In this document: positions 17,941 through 26,183 of the stretch, piece by piece
Layout: each line of letters starts with the position of its first letter
Position numbering within the stretch: position 1 is the first letter of the stretch
NCBI GenBank assembly: GCA_024636835.1
Contig: JAGXGH010000141.1
Coordinates: forward strand, 1 to 37,732
Reading direction: 5' to 3'
Length of the DNA: 37,732 nucleotides
Source of the DNA: Verrucomicrobiales bacterium
GTDB taxonomy: Bacteria > Verrucomicrobiota > Verrucomicrobiia > Verrucomicrobiales > SLCJ01
Notes under the pieces: generated by a model
What the model was told of the DNA's origin: nothing
The model's input: only the letters and a program-made list of their open reading frames with translations
The model's database searches: none
Position numbers and translations under genes: made by a program

Positions 17941-18103
17941 TAATCGCCAGTCGCAAGCTGCTACGACGTGGCGGTGGCTTCCAGCCGCCAAGCCAAACAC
18001 CAACCCAACCTAAAACACCTCAATTCCGAGTATTCGAAAAAGCCTGCACAAAAAACGACAAAAAGGGTCAAACGCAAAATATAAAGATTTAGCTCTGGAC
18101 GAA
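17941..18103 (+). repeat. Interspersed repeat element, copy 3, within a gene-poor stretch
   Basis: The best copy of the element lies at 17968-18000: arms TGGCGG and CCGCCA flank TGGCTTCCAG, then AGCCAAACAC. It follows the stop of the preceding gene. The remainder up to 18103 is A-rich and shows no recognisable gene. Confidence 0.6.
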
Positions 18104-18244
18104 ATGAATATTGATTTCAGGGATATCGATGTCAGCAAGGCATTTAATAATGTAAATCAACACAACTCGTTGATGTTGAATAGCTGGATTTTTCCCATCA
18201 TAGAAAAAGTTGGCGCGGGAATGTTCCGTCGGTTGTTTTCCTGA
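18104..18244 (+). CDS. Small ORF of unknown nature (46 aa), possibly a gene fragment
   Basis: A short open frame begins MNIDFRDIDVSKAFNNVNQ and ends with hydrophobic and basic residues (SWIFPIIEKVGAGMFRRLFS). Composition looks protein-like, and the frame is open for some distance upstream of the ATG. No family is recognised and the ribosome binding site is weak. It abuts the comM relic and may itself be a remnant. Confidence 0.15.
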   Translation: MNIDFRDIDVSKAFNNVNQHNSLMLNSWIFPIIEKVGAGMFRRLFS

Positions 18245-18250
18245 ATCGGC

Positions 18251-18749
18251 TTACCACAACTTGCGATCCAGCGACAGGGCTGACGCTTCGAGCACATGTG
18301 AAGACTGGATATTCTCCGATTGGGCGAGGTCGGCTATTGTCCGGGCGACTTTCAGAATGCGATCATGCGCGCGGGCTGAGAAATTGAGTTGCGTCAACGC
18401 ATGCTCCAGGAACGACCGCCCTTCGTTGTCGTGCGCGCAATATTTCCCAATCATCCGCGGACCGAGATAGGCATTGGTGTGGGCTATTTGAAGTTTTTCA
18501 TCGCGCTTCGTAGCCTCGGACTGAAAGCGCTCACGCTATATATCGCGTGCTGCATCAACACGCGACTGAATCGCTGCAGACGACTCCCCTTTTGCCGTGC
18601 TCGACAACTCGCGGTAATCGACTAGAGGCACGTCGATATGCAGGTCAATACGATCGAGCAAAGGATCAGAAATCCGTTGGCGGTAGTTCTCAATCTGACG
18701 TGGCGAGCATCGGCACTCTCTTTTGGGATCTCCAAAATAAAAGCAAAAA
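18251..18749 (-). pseudogene. comM: Degraded 3' part of a ComM/YifB-type Mg-chelatase-like AAA ATPase
   Basis: Read on the minus strand, bases 18749 to 18251 encode the C-terminal third of ComM: FGDPKRECRCSPRQIENYRQ, RISDPLLDRIDLHIDVP, a helical segment, then SARAHDRILKVARTIADLAQS and a short tail. The N-terminal two thirds, including Walker A, are absent. An in-frame TAG at 18538-18536 falls in the segment AARDI-stop-RERF, where family members normally have Gln. No frameshift is seen in the rest. ComM family ATPases help recombination of incoming DNA during natural transformation. This copy cannot make a working protein; a full-length copy may lie elsewhere. Confidence 0.85.
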
Positions 18750-18956
18750 TCAAGGGTGTGGGTTTCATTTTAGGTGGCACAAACCTGAACCTCGAAAAAG
18801 CCATAGGGCCCGAGCTTGCTCACCGTAGCCTGTGTGCTGGGACCGTTGAGACAACCCAGGCAGGCATGAACTTGCATACGATTCGATTGCTAACCTTTTA
18901 AAGAAGACGGAATACCGCCTTGACTTCGATCTCTAAGTAATGTGATGGTGAACCAG

Positions 18957-19334
18957 ATGCGAAAATTAACGGCAGTGATGTTGCTATTCTACGTGGGAAT
19001 CATGATTCCTGCGGCAGCTACGCCTATACGCATCTGCCTTCTGGAAATGCGATTGAACTCGAGTCAAGTCCAGTCCAAGTGCTGCCCAGATTGCACCCAA
19101 GAAACCGAGCAACCTGATCCTTGTTGTCATGATTTGGATGAACTGCCGGATGCGCTCGCTCCTCAAATGCCTACGGAGCTACCCTCTGCGGTTATAGTGG
19201 ATCTTCCTTTCAGCATCTATTCAAGTCCGGTGCTGATAGAGGCTAATCCCAAGGGCTTTTCGGTGTCCAAGCCGATCCGCGGCCCGACCTCTCCCGCCGC
19301 CTACCAGGCTGTTTTGGGAATCTGGAGACTGTAA
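18957..19334 (+). CDS. Small Cys-rich exported protein heading the efflux operon
   Basis: A protein of about 125 aa with a signal peptide (MRKLTAVMLLFYVGIMIPAAATP) followed by clustered Cys in the mature part: ICLLEMRL, then KCCPDC and DPCCHDLDELPDA. A Pro-rich tail follows (LAPQMPTELPSAVIVDLPFS). The paired-Cys/His pattern suggests metal binding, though no named family is certain. The frame also has GTG 18942 and ATG 18945; ATG 18957 directly precedes the basic n-region. It is 96 bases ahead of the adaptor gene and points the same way, so it is probably part of that operon, perhaps as periplasmic metal buffer or sensor. Confidence 0.6.
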   Translation: MRKLTAVMLLFYVGIMIPAAATPIRICLLEMRLNSSQVQSKCCPDCTQETEQPDPCCHDLDELPDALAPQMPTELPSAVIVDLPFSIYSSPVLIEANPKGFSVSKPIRGPTSPAAYQAVLGIWRL

Positions 19335-19430
19335 GAGCGGCATTTCAGCCGTTCGCGGCCGCGCCATTTCGGAGCGGCTATTTTGCATGCCCTTGCATGG
19401 GCTTTGCTGTTCTCTTGATTCCCAATTTTC

Positions 19431-20825
19431 ATGGATAAATCTCCATCTCTCCATTCCCTTTCCCGTAAATCACCCGACGAAGTTTCCGTCCGACGCATCC
19501 CTGCATGGGTTATTCCTTTGGCTATTGTCGCCGGTTTTGCCCTGCTCTTTCTTGGATTGTTCCGCGATCGACTTCTGCCCGCTCCCGATGTGGATGTCGC
19601 CATTGTTCTCGCTACCCTTTCTAATTCCCCTGAGTCATCTGCTCCTGCTAGCAAGGCGGCTTCCGGCGAAATGTTGTTCCAAGCCAGCGGCTGGATCGAA
19701 CCCGACCCATTGCCCATTAAGGCAACCTCACTAGTCGATGGAGTTATCAACACGGTCGAGGTGCTTGAAGGTCAGGCGGTGAAAAAAAACGAGATCCTGG
19801 CGACGCTTATTTCCGAGGACGCAGAACTCGCACTAGCCACCGCCGAGCAAAACCACCAGACCCTTCTATCCACTCGCGACGCGCATCTGGCCGCCATCGA
19901 GTCTGCCAAGCAAAAACTCAAAGGCGTTCAATCCATGGTCAAGGCAGCAGATGCCCAACGGGAGGAAGCTGTTGATCGACTTGAGCGTATCGACGGACTG
20001 CCCACCGGAGCGATCCCCGAACAGGAAGTCATCTCCGCCAGATTACGGGTCACGCAGGAAGAATCCCAGCAAGAGGTTGCGACATCGGCGGCGGCGGAAG
20101 CGAAAGCGGAAATCGCACGTCTTGAAGTAGAAACACGCGTCAGAGAGGATGAGATCCGCTCCGCCGCGATTGAAGTGGAAAAGGCGAAACTCGCTCTGTC
20201 GCGGACCGTGATCAAGGCTCCAAGCGACGGGCGCGTGCTCCGACTCCTTGCCGCGCCGGGGCAGAAGAAGATGCTAAAGGACAGTGACATGGAAAGCTCG
20301 ACGGTGGCGATTCTCTACAATCCTGCAAAACTCCAAGTTCGCGTCGATGTGCCTTTGGCCGATGCCGCTGGTTTGCAAATCGGGCAAGCCGCTAAAATCC
20401 GCTGCAGCCTGCTCCCTAACAAAGTCTTCGAAGGAGTGGTAACCCGCATCACAGGTGAGGCAGACGTCCAGCGCAACACCCTTCAAGCAAAGGTCAGCAT
20501 CAGCGATCCAGTGGATCAGTTGCGCCCGGAAATGCTCTGTCGGGTCGAGTTTTTATCCGTCGCCAACCCGCAAGCTTCTTCTCTCCAAGCCGCCTCCGGA
20601 GGCGTCGCTACTTGGATTCCAGAAACTGCCGTGAATCAAGGGACTGCGTGGGTCTGCGACCCGGAATCCAAACGGGTAGAGAAGCGTGAAATCAAGACAA
20701 CATCGGAAAATCGGGATGGCCTTATTCGCATAAGCGAAGGACTGCGCCCCGGAGAATGGGTCGTCCTTTCGCCCCAAGATCTAAAAGAAGACCAGCGCGT
20801 GAACCCCAGCTTAAAACAACCATGA
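19431..20825 (+). CDS. Efflux system periplasmic adaptor (membrane-fusion protein)
   Basis: A 464-aa adaptor for a tripartite ABC export pump. The N-terminus is cytoplasmic, followed by a single membrane anchor at about residues 25-44. After it come a lipoyl half (PLPIKATSLVDGVINTVEVLEGQAVKKNEILATL), an alpha-helical hairpin (about 130-250), the second lipoyl half (VIKAPSDGRVLRLLA) and a beta-barrel (KLQVRVDVPLADAAGLQIGQAAKIRC). The membrane-proximal end, with GLRPGEWVVLSP, is typical of RND/MacA-type adaptors. Its stop overlaps the start of the ATPase gene (ATGA), showing translational coupling. Confidence 0.9.
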   Translation: MDKSPSLHSLSRKSPDEVSVRRIPAWVIPLAIVAGFALLFLGLFRDRLLPAPDVDVAIVLATLSNSPESSAPASKAASGEMLFQASGWIEPDPLPIKATSLVDGVINTVEVLEGQAVKKNEILATLISEDAELALATAEQNHQTLLSTRDAHLAAIESAKQKLKGVQSMVKAADAQREEAVDRLERIDGLPTGAIPEQEVISARLRVTQEESQQEVATSAAAEAKAEIARLEVETRVREDEIRSAAIEVEKAKLALSRTVIKAPSDGRVLRLLAAPGQKKMLKDSDMESSTVAILYNPAKLQVRVDVPLADAAGLQIGQAAKIRCSLLPNKVFEGVVTRITGEADVQRNTLQAKVSISDPVDQLRPEMLCRVEFLSVANPQASSLQAASGGVATWIPETAVNQGTAWVCDPESKRVEKREIKTTSENRDGLIRISEGLRPGEWVVLSPQDLKEDQRVNPSLKQP

Positions 20826-21511
20826 ACGAATCAATGATCCAATGCCGAGGCGTCTCCAAAAGCTACCACAAGGGCAGCACCGTGGTGACACCACTCGAAG
20901 CTCTCGACCTCGATGTCCAAAAAGGCGAATTTCTCGCTCTAATGGGACCTTCAGGTTCGGGGAAGACGACCCTACTTAACCTGCTTTCGGGCATTGATTC
21001 GCCGACCAGCGGATCGCTCGTCATTGCTGATACAGAGATAGGCAAACTCTCCCGACGGGACCTCACGAAATGGCGGTCAAACCATATCGGCTACATCTTC
21101 CAACTCTATCACCTCATCCCGGTGCTATCCGCCTTCGAGAACGTGGAGTTGCCCTTGTTGCTCTCTCCCCTCTCGAAAAAAGAGCGCCATGAAAGGGTGA
21201 AAACCGCCTTGTCACTGGTCGGCCTTTCCGACCGCATGCACCACACCCCGTCGGAACTGTCCGGTGGGCAGGAACAACGCGTCGCCATTGCCCGTGCTGT
21301 GGTCGCCGACCCGCCATTGCTAGTCGCCGATGAACCCACCGGCGATCTCGATCGTGAATCCGCCGTCCGCATCCTCGATCTGATTCGTCAGTTGGCGAGA
21401 GATCATGGCAAAACCATCGTCATGGTCACCCACGACGCCAAAGCCGCTGCCGCCGCCGACCGCACGCTGCATCTCGACAAAGGTCAATTGTTGGAACATT
21501 TGCACTCATGA
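20822..21511 (+). CDS. MacB/LolD-type ABC exporter ATP-binding protein
   Basis: A 229-aa ATPase with Walker A GPSGSGKTT (42-50), a Q-loop (YIFQLYHLIPVLSAFENVELPLLL, the sequence typical of LolD/MacB), the signature LSGGQEQR and Walker B LLVADEPTGDLD. It drives the two FtsX-type permeases that follow. The start ATG overlaps the adaptor's stop as ATGA, and its own stop overlaps the first permease start the same way. A longer frame from 20756 lies inside the adaptor gene and is not needed. Confidence 0.92.
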   Translation: MNESMIQCRGVSKSYHKGSTVVTPLEALDLDVQKGEFLALMGPSGSGKTTLLNLLSGIDSPTSGSLVIADTEIGKLSRRDLTKWRSNHIGYIFQLYHLIPVLSAFENVELPLLLSPLSKKERHERVKTALSLVGLSDRMHHTPSELSGGQEQRVAIARAVVADPPLLVADEPTGDLDRESAVRILDLIRQLARDHGKTIVMVTHDAKAAAAADRTLHLDKGQLLEHLHS

Positions 21512-22656
21512 ACGCCATACTCAATCTTCTCAAGCTCGCGTGGATTCAATTGATCCGCCATAAGGTGCGCTCGCTGCTCACGATCTTCGGCGTTGCCTCT
21601 GGCATGTTTCTGTTCACGGCGGTGGAAACACTCCAGCGATCGCTAGCCAAGGCAACTGAAGCTTCGGCGGCGGATACCACCCTCGTCGTCTATCGTGAGA
21701 ACCGATTCTGCCCCTCGGCAAGCCGTTTGCCTGAACACTACGCCGATGAAATTCGAAGAATTGATGGCGTGCGCGAAGTCATCCCCGTCCAGATCGTAGT
21801 CAACAACTGTGGCGCATCGCTGGACGTGATCACGTTCCGTGGCGTCCCCGACGATCTGTTGCGAAAGTTCGCACCTGAGATCGAGATTATCGAAGGCAGT
21901 GAGGCGGAATGGCAGCGGCGTGACGACGGTGCGCTATTGGGAGAAGTTTTCGCTCAGCGGCGTGGTTTAAAACCAGGCGATCGCTTCGACGCGGCTGGCG
22001 TTACCGTCACGGTTTCCGGCATCCTTCGCTCGCCATTTGCCCAAGATAACAATGTCGCTTACGTGAAGTTACCCTTCCTTCAACAAGCTTCGCGCGCGGG
22101 TCTTGGTGTGGTGACTCAATTCAATGTCAGGGTCACCGAGTCCAATCAACTCGAACCCGTCGCAACCGCCATCGACGAATTGTTCCGCAGCGGACAGGCT
22201 CCGACCGACACCCGCCCGGAAAAAGCGTTCTTCGCGGAGACCGCCTCAGAATTGGTGGAATTGATCGGATTTACCCGCTGGCTTGGTGTGGGGGCAGTGC
22301 TCGCTGTCGGCGGACTGGTTGCAAACGCCTTGCTGCTGGTAGTTCGCGGGCGGGTCAAAGAAAACGCCGTGCTTCGAACGCTTGGATTTCCCAGTCGTGC
22401 CATCGGTTGGCTCGTCTTGAGCGAAGGGGGCATGCTGGGATTAGCTGGTGGTGTGGCAGGCGTCGGCCTAGCTGCGGCGTTCCTGCGCTGGCAAAGTTTC
22501 ACAATGGGGAACGAAGGCCAAACCCTCGCAATCCAACCGGACGCCGCAGTTATAGCGATAGGAATTTTGTCCGCGCTGGTCCTTGGGATTTTCGCTTCCC
22601 TTTGGCCTGCATTCCAAGCAATGACCCAGCCCATCGTCAAAAATCTCCGCAGCTAA
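21508..22656 (+). CDS. FtsX/MacB-type ABC export permease 1
   Basis: A 382-aa inner-membrane permease. It has an N-terminal cytoplasmic helix and first membrane segment (LIRHKVRSLLTIFGVASGMFLFTAVETL, about 14-42), a large periplasmic domain of about 200 residues, then three more membrane helices near 250-275, 300-325 and 345-370 with the FtsX motif VKENAVLRTLGFPSRAIGWLVL. The four-helix plan fits MacB-like mechanotransmission exporters. The start overlaps the ATPase stop (ATGA). The second permease follows after 6 bases. Confidence 0.9.
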   Translation: MNAILNLLKLAWIQLIRHKVRSLLTIFGVASGMFLFTAVETLQRSLAKATEASAADTTLVVYRENRFCPSASRLPEHYADEIRRIDGVREVIPVQIVVNNCGASLDVITFRGVPDDLLRKFAPEIEIIEGSEAEWQRRDDGALLGEVFAQRRGLKPGDRFDAAGVTVTVSGILRSPFAQDNNVAYVKLPFLQQASRAGLGVVTQFNVRVTESNQLEPVATAIDELFRSGQAPTDTRPEKAFFAETASELVELIGFTRWLGVGAVLAVGGLVANALLLVVRGRVKENAVLRTLGFPSRAIGWLVLSEGGMLGLAGGVAGVGLAAAFLRWQSFTMGNEGQTLAIQPDAAVIAIGILSALVLGIFASLWPAFQAMTQPIVKNLRS

Positions 22657-22662
22657 TTCACC

Positions 22663-23814
22663 ATGCTTCCATTTACCTACGCCGTGCGGAATCTTTTCCG
22701 CTCCAAATCAAGATTGCTCCAAACCATCGGCGGCAGTGCCGTGGTCGTGCTTCTGGTGATGGCGTCAGTCGCCATCAACAACGGAATGAAACACGTGCTG
22801 TCCGCTTCGGGTTCTAATAGAAACGTGATTCTCCTCGGGGCTGGCTCCGAGGAAAGCATCCAACGCAGCGAAGTGCCAGAGAACACCGCAGGAATCGCCG
22901 AAGCCAGTGTGGCGGGAATCACGGAAACCCTCGGCGTCCGCGCCGTGTCCAGCGAGATCCACTATATGAACTACATCGGCTTACAGGATGGACGCAGAAG
23001 CCAAGCAATGCTTCGCGGAGTCACCCTTCAGGCCTTGCGCGTTCATCCTGAAGTTCGATTGAAGGAAGGCAACTTCCCGGGTGCTGGCGAAGTCATGGTT
23101 GGCCGACTCGCTTGGAGAAAACTTGGACTCAATCAAAGCGATCTGAAGGTGGGAGGCGTCCTCCTCTTGGATGACCAGGAATTGACCATCTCCGGCATTT
23201 TCGCCGCCCCAGGCACTGTGATGGAATCTGAAATATGGGCTACCCTCGGCGATCTGCGGGTGCTCGCGAAGCGAGAGACTCTCTCATGCGTCGTCCTCCG
23301 GCTCGACGATCCAGCCGATTTCACGGAAGCGGATCTCTTCGCCAAACAGCGACTTGATCTTGAATTGAGCGCTTTGAGGGAAAGTGATTACTACAACCGA
23401 CTGAGTGCGTTTTTCAAACCTCTGCGCGTCATGACTTGGATCACGGCGGGGCTCATCGCGGCCGGTGCGCTTTTCGGCGGCGTGAACACGCTCTACGCCG
23501 CCTTCGCCTCCCGTGTCAGGGAGATGGCGACGCTGCAATCCATTGGCTTCGGTCGACGTGCCTTGTTAGTAAGCCTCGTCCAGGAAAGCACTTTGGCCTG
23601 CCTTACCGGTGCCGTACTTGCCTCGGTCGTCGCGGTAATCTTATTGGATGGCAGAACCATTCCATTCTCCATCGGCGCATTCACCCTGGAGGTCGGACCC
23701 GAGGTCGCCATGACCGGCATCGTTACCGGCCTGCTGCTCGGTCTACTTGGAGCGCTCCCCCCCGCCTTCCGATGCCTCAAACCACCACTTCCCACCGCTC
23801 TCCGCATGTCATAA
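22663..23814 (+). CDS. FtsX/MacB-type ABC export permease 2
   Basis: A 383-aa permease of the same fold as its upstream neighbour: first helix after RNLFRSKSRLLQTIGGSAVVVLLVMASVAINNG (about 7-40), a periplasmic domain, and C-terminal helices around 258-280, 305-330 and 345-375 with VREMATLQSIGFGRRALLVSLV. Sequence differs clearly from permease 1, so the pump probably works as a heterodimer with one ATPase dimer. It is followed after 35 bases by a lipoprotein gene of the same operon. Confidence 0.9.
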   Translation: MLPFTYAVRNLFRSKSRLLQTIGGSAVVVLLVMASVAINNGMKHVLSASGSNRNVILLGAGSEESIQRSEVPENTAGIAEASVAGITETLGVRAVSSEIHYMNYIGLQDGRRSQAMLRGVTLQALRVHPEVRLKEGNFPGAGEVMVGRLAWRKLGLNQSDLKVGGVLLLDDQELTISGIFAAPGTVMESEIWATLGDLRVLAKRETLSCVVLRLDDPADFTEADLFAKQRLDLELSALRESDYYNRLSAFFKPLRVMTWITAGLIAAGALFGGVNTLYAAFASRVREMATLQSIGFGRRALLVSLVQESTLACLTGAVLASVVAVILLDGRTIPFSIGAFTLEVGPEVAMTGIVTGLLLGLLGALPPAFRCLKPPLPTALRMS

Positions 23815-23849
23815 AAAGACATAACCAACACACACCCAAAAACAAGATA

Positions 23850-24386
23850 ATGAAAACTACCTACCTACTCATCGCCACCGTCACTCTTCTCGCTTCCTGC
23901 AATAAAGAAGAAGCTGTCACGACCACAACAACCGCATCCGCAAGCTCCATCAGCCCTGCCCTTTCTAAAGTGCTGGATGCCTCGCCCACGGGTGAGGTCA
24001 AAGCCATCCATATCATCCGCAACACCGCGAAGTCCGGTGATAAAATCACGGTGAGCGGAAAAATCATGGGGAACGCCGAGCCCTTTGTTGATGGCCGTTC
24101 CGTCTTCATCCTCGGTGATCCCGAGGTGCTGACTGCCTGCAACGAGAATCCGGACGATGCCTGCGAAACCCCGTGGGACGCCTGCTGCGATTCCAAGGAG
24201 GACAAAAAACGCGGCATAGCCTCCATCCAAATAGTCGACGCTGATGGCAGAGTGCTTAAAGAGTCCGTCGAAGGCGTCGGGGGAATCGCGAAGCTCGCGG
24301 ACGTCACTGTCAGCGGTACCGTCGCCGAGGGTTCATCCGCCGATGTTCTCATTATTAACGCTGAAGCAATCCACACTGGCGAATAA
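23850..24386 (+). CDS. Cys-rich lipoprotein with possible OB-like fold
   Basis: A 178-aa lipoprotein (signal ending LLASC, Cys near residue 15). A Thr/Ser-rich linker is followed by a compact beta-rich domain: SGDKITVSGKIMGNAEPFVDGRSVFILGD and IQIVDADGRVLKESVEGVGG. The hallmark is a Cys cluster (ACNENPDDACETPWDACCDS, about 94-113) that could bind metal. From memory, similar hypothetical proteins occur in planctomycetes. The frame is open from 23436, but that part lies over permease 2. Its stop overlaps the ATG of the channel gene (TAATG), so it is clearly an operon member. Confidence 0.72.
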   Translation: MKTTYLLIATVTLLASCNKEEAVTTTTTASASSISPALSKVLDASPTGEVKAIHIIRNTAKSGDKITVSGKIMGNAEPFVDGRSVFILGDPEVLTACNENPDDACETPWDACCDSKEDKKRGIASIQIVDADGRVLKESVEGVGGIAKLADVTVSGTVAEGSSADVLIINAEAIHTGE

Positions 24387-25726
24387 TGTCCCCTTATTCC
24401 ATTTCCTGCCTGTCACTAAGTTTTGTCTTTCTCTGCTCGTGCGCCGGATCAAAGCCCGATCTTCCCACCGCCCCACCCGCGTGGGTTCACGCGCCCGCCG
24501 GGGCAAGTCCTCTCGCGGCCGAGTGGTGGAAATCTTTCGCTGATCCATCGCTGGGTGATTTGATCAGACAGGGATGGGATAACAACCCGGACATTGATAT
24601 GGCTCTACGCCGCATCGAACTGGCTCGGGCAGATCGCTTCGAAGCCATGGCCTCTTTTTTCCCGAAGGCAGGAATAGCGGCGGGCTACCGCCAGGGTCGT
24701 GAACAGAACCGCACAACCGGCTACCGTCCGGATGATATGGAACCTTGGATAGGCGAGGCTGCGGTTTCTTGGGAGATTGACGTGACCGGTAAATTGCGTG
24801 CCCGAGCCGCCGCCGCCAATGCGGGAGAAGCCGCCGCCTTCGCCCGCTGGCAAGGGGTGCGTCTCCTCATCGCGACCGAAATCGCCGCCGCGAGATTTGA
24901 AGACACCATCCAAACCAAAGAAATCATCCGGCAGACGGACCAGTTGATCGCAGAAGAAAAATCTCTCGAAATGACACGACAGATGCTCGAAAGAGGGCTC
25001 ATCTCCTCCGGCGACCTAGCGTCCCGACTAGCCCAAGTCGAAAGCCTTAAGAGGGAAATTTCAGAGCTCACCAGGCTACGTGACAACGCACGTTTACGAC
25101 TTGCTAGGCTGCTCGGTGGGATTGCTGCGCCGCGAACCGCTAACAACATGCCTGCGATCCCTTCCGTGCCAACCCGCATCCCCGCTGATGTGTGGCGAAG
25201 CCGACCAGACCTGATAGAAGCAGAGGCCGAGGTAAGATCAGCATTTGCGCTTGAGGATTCCGCCCGACTCGACCTTTTGCCATCGCTTTCACTCGGTGCT
25301 GGTGGATCTTTTGGGAAAGGCTCACTCAGCGGACAAATGAAAATCTGGGAACTTTCCGCCGGCCCTCGCCTTGAGATTCCAATCTGGGATCCTTCACGGC
25401 TCGCGGAACTCAGACGATCCAAAGCCAGGGCCGCGCTCGCGGCTTCATCCTACCGCGCCGTCGCATTGAATGCAGTCGAGGAAATCGAGAGTTCCTACGT
25501 TGATTTTACCCGGCACCGCATGCAGCTCGATTCATTGGAAAAGGAAACCTCTGCCCTGCTCACCGCCTGGTCTGACACGAAATCAAAATCCTCATCGGGA
25601 ACGGCTTCGTTCTTCGAAGAAACGCTCGCAGGGAAACGTTATCAGGAAGCTTCCGCACTGCGTTCAGCGATGCGACTTCGTGTCTTGAATGACTACCTCA
25701 AACTAGTCCGCGCGCTGGGTGGCTGA
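24386..25726 (+). CDS. TolC/NodT-family outer-membrane efflux lipoprotein
   Basis: A 446-aa outer-membrane channel subunit with a lipoprotein signal (FVFLCSCAGS). It has two homologous OEP halves: WWKSFADPSLGDLIRQGWDNNPDIDMALRRIELARA (about 47-82) and a second starting near WRSRPDLIEAEAEVRSAFALEDSARLDLLPSLSLGAGGSFG (about 270-312). Each has long amphipathic helices. The pattern is that of NodT/CusC-like factors. It completes the tripartite pump together with the adaptor and the ABC exporter. Start and upstream stop overlap by one base. Confidence 0.92.
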   Translation: MSPYSISCLSLSFVFLCSCAGSKPDLPTAPPAWVHAPAGASPLAAEWWKSFADPSLGDLIRQGWDNNPDIDMALRRIELARADRFEAMASFFPKAGIAAGYRQGREQNRTTGYRPDDMEPWIGEAAVSWEIDVTGKLRARAAAANAGEAAAFARWQGVRLLIATEIAAARFEDTIQTKEIIRQTDQLIAEEKSLEMTRQMLERGLISSGDLASRLAQVESLKREISELTRLRDNARLRLARLLGGIAAPRTANNMPAIPSVPTRIPADVWRSRPDLIEAEAEVRSAFALEDSARLDLLPSLSLGAGGSFGKGSLSGQMKIWELSAGPRLEIPIWDPSRLAELRRSKARAALAASSYRAVALNAVEEIESSYVDFTRHRMQLDSLEKETSALLTAWSDTKSKSSSGTASFFEETLAGKRYQEASALRSAMRLRVLNDYLKLVRALGG

Positions 25727-26012
25727 GTAATGCCAGCATGAGAACCATTTAAAACGTATTGACTGACGTTTCCCCCATCGCTCGCCCACTTTCTCACGAA
25801 AGTAGCTACGTTTGGAAAAACGTGGCGTGGGTGATGGTGAACTCCCAACACGCAGAGATTGCTTTTGGGTCACCATGTCTCGCTATTTAAACAAGAGCCC
25901 CTGATCAATGAGGACCTAGATCGGCATGAGAATTCAACCACAGCCGGTGTTGCAAAAGGCAATCAGTAAGCACTGGTTACACTGAATACACAGAAATCTC
26001 TCAAAAATCGAA
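25727..26012. other. Intergenic stretch with a large imperfect cruciform
   Basis: No gene is seen. At 25773-25837, arms reading CCATCGCTCGCCCAC and GTGGGTGATGG enclose two inner hairpins: ACTTTC/GAAAGT (25788-25803) and a 9-bp stem around ACGTTT GGAA AAACGT (25805-25826). It lies about 50 bases after the efflux operon and may act as its terminator or be a REP-like element. The remainder is AT-rich without recognised signals. Confidence 0.45.
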
Positions 26013-26126
26013 GAGCGGGACAATTCTGCGCCAACATTTTTCGATGATGGAATAAACTAGCCATTCATGATCAACGAGTTGCAATGAGTTTTGATTAAAT
26101 AACGACTAAATGATGTCATCAATGCC
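26013..26126 (+). repeat. Direct repeat flanking the AbiE module, left copy
   Basis: About 114 bases that match 28013-28127 with small gaps. The most exact blocks are GGGACAATTCTGCGCCA, TTTCGATGA-type sequence and an unbroken 27-base match containing AGCCATTCATGATCAACGAG and TTGCAATGA. It lies just past the 3' end of the toxin gene. The left ends of the two copies are exactly 2000 bp apart. Confidence 0.75.
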
Positions 26127-26183
26127 TCGGGCATTCGATAGAGCCTGTACAAACGGAGATGGGGGCTTGGTCATACTACGAGT

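Noticed and set aside
23436..23849. Long in-frame extension of the Cys-rich lipoprotein gene
   Set aside because: It lies entirely over permease 2 in another frame; the lipoprotein signal starts at ATG 23850.
24721..25422. 233-codon open frame on the minus strand
   Set aside because: Antisense shadow of the outer-membrane channel gene, very Ser/Ala/Arg-rich, without motifs.
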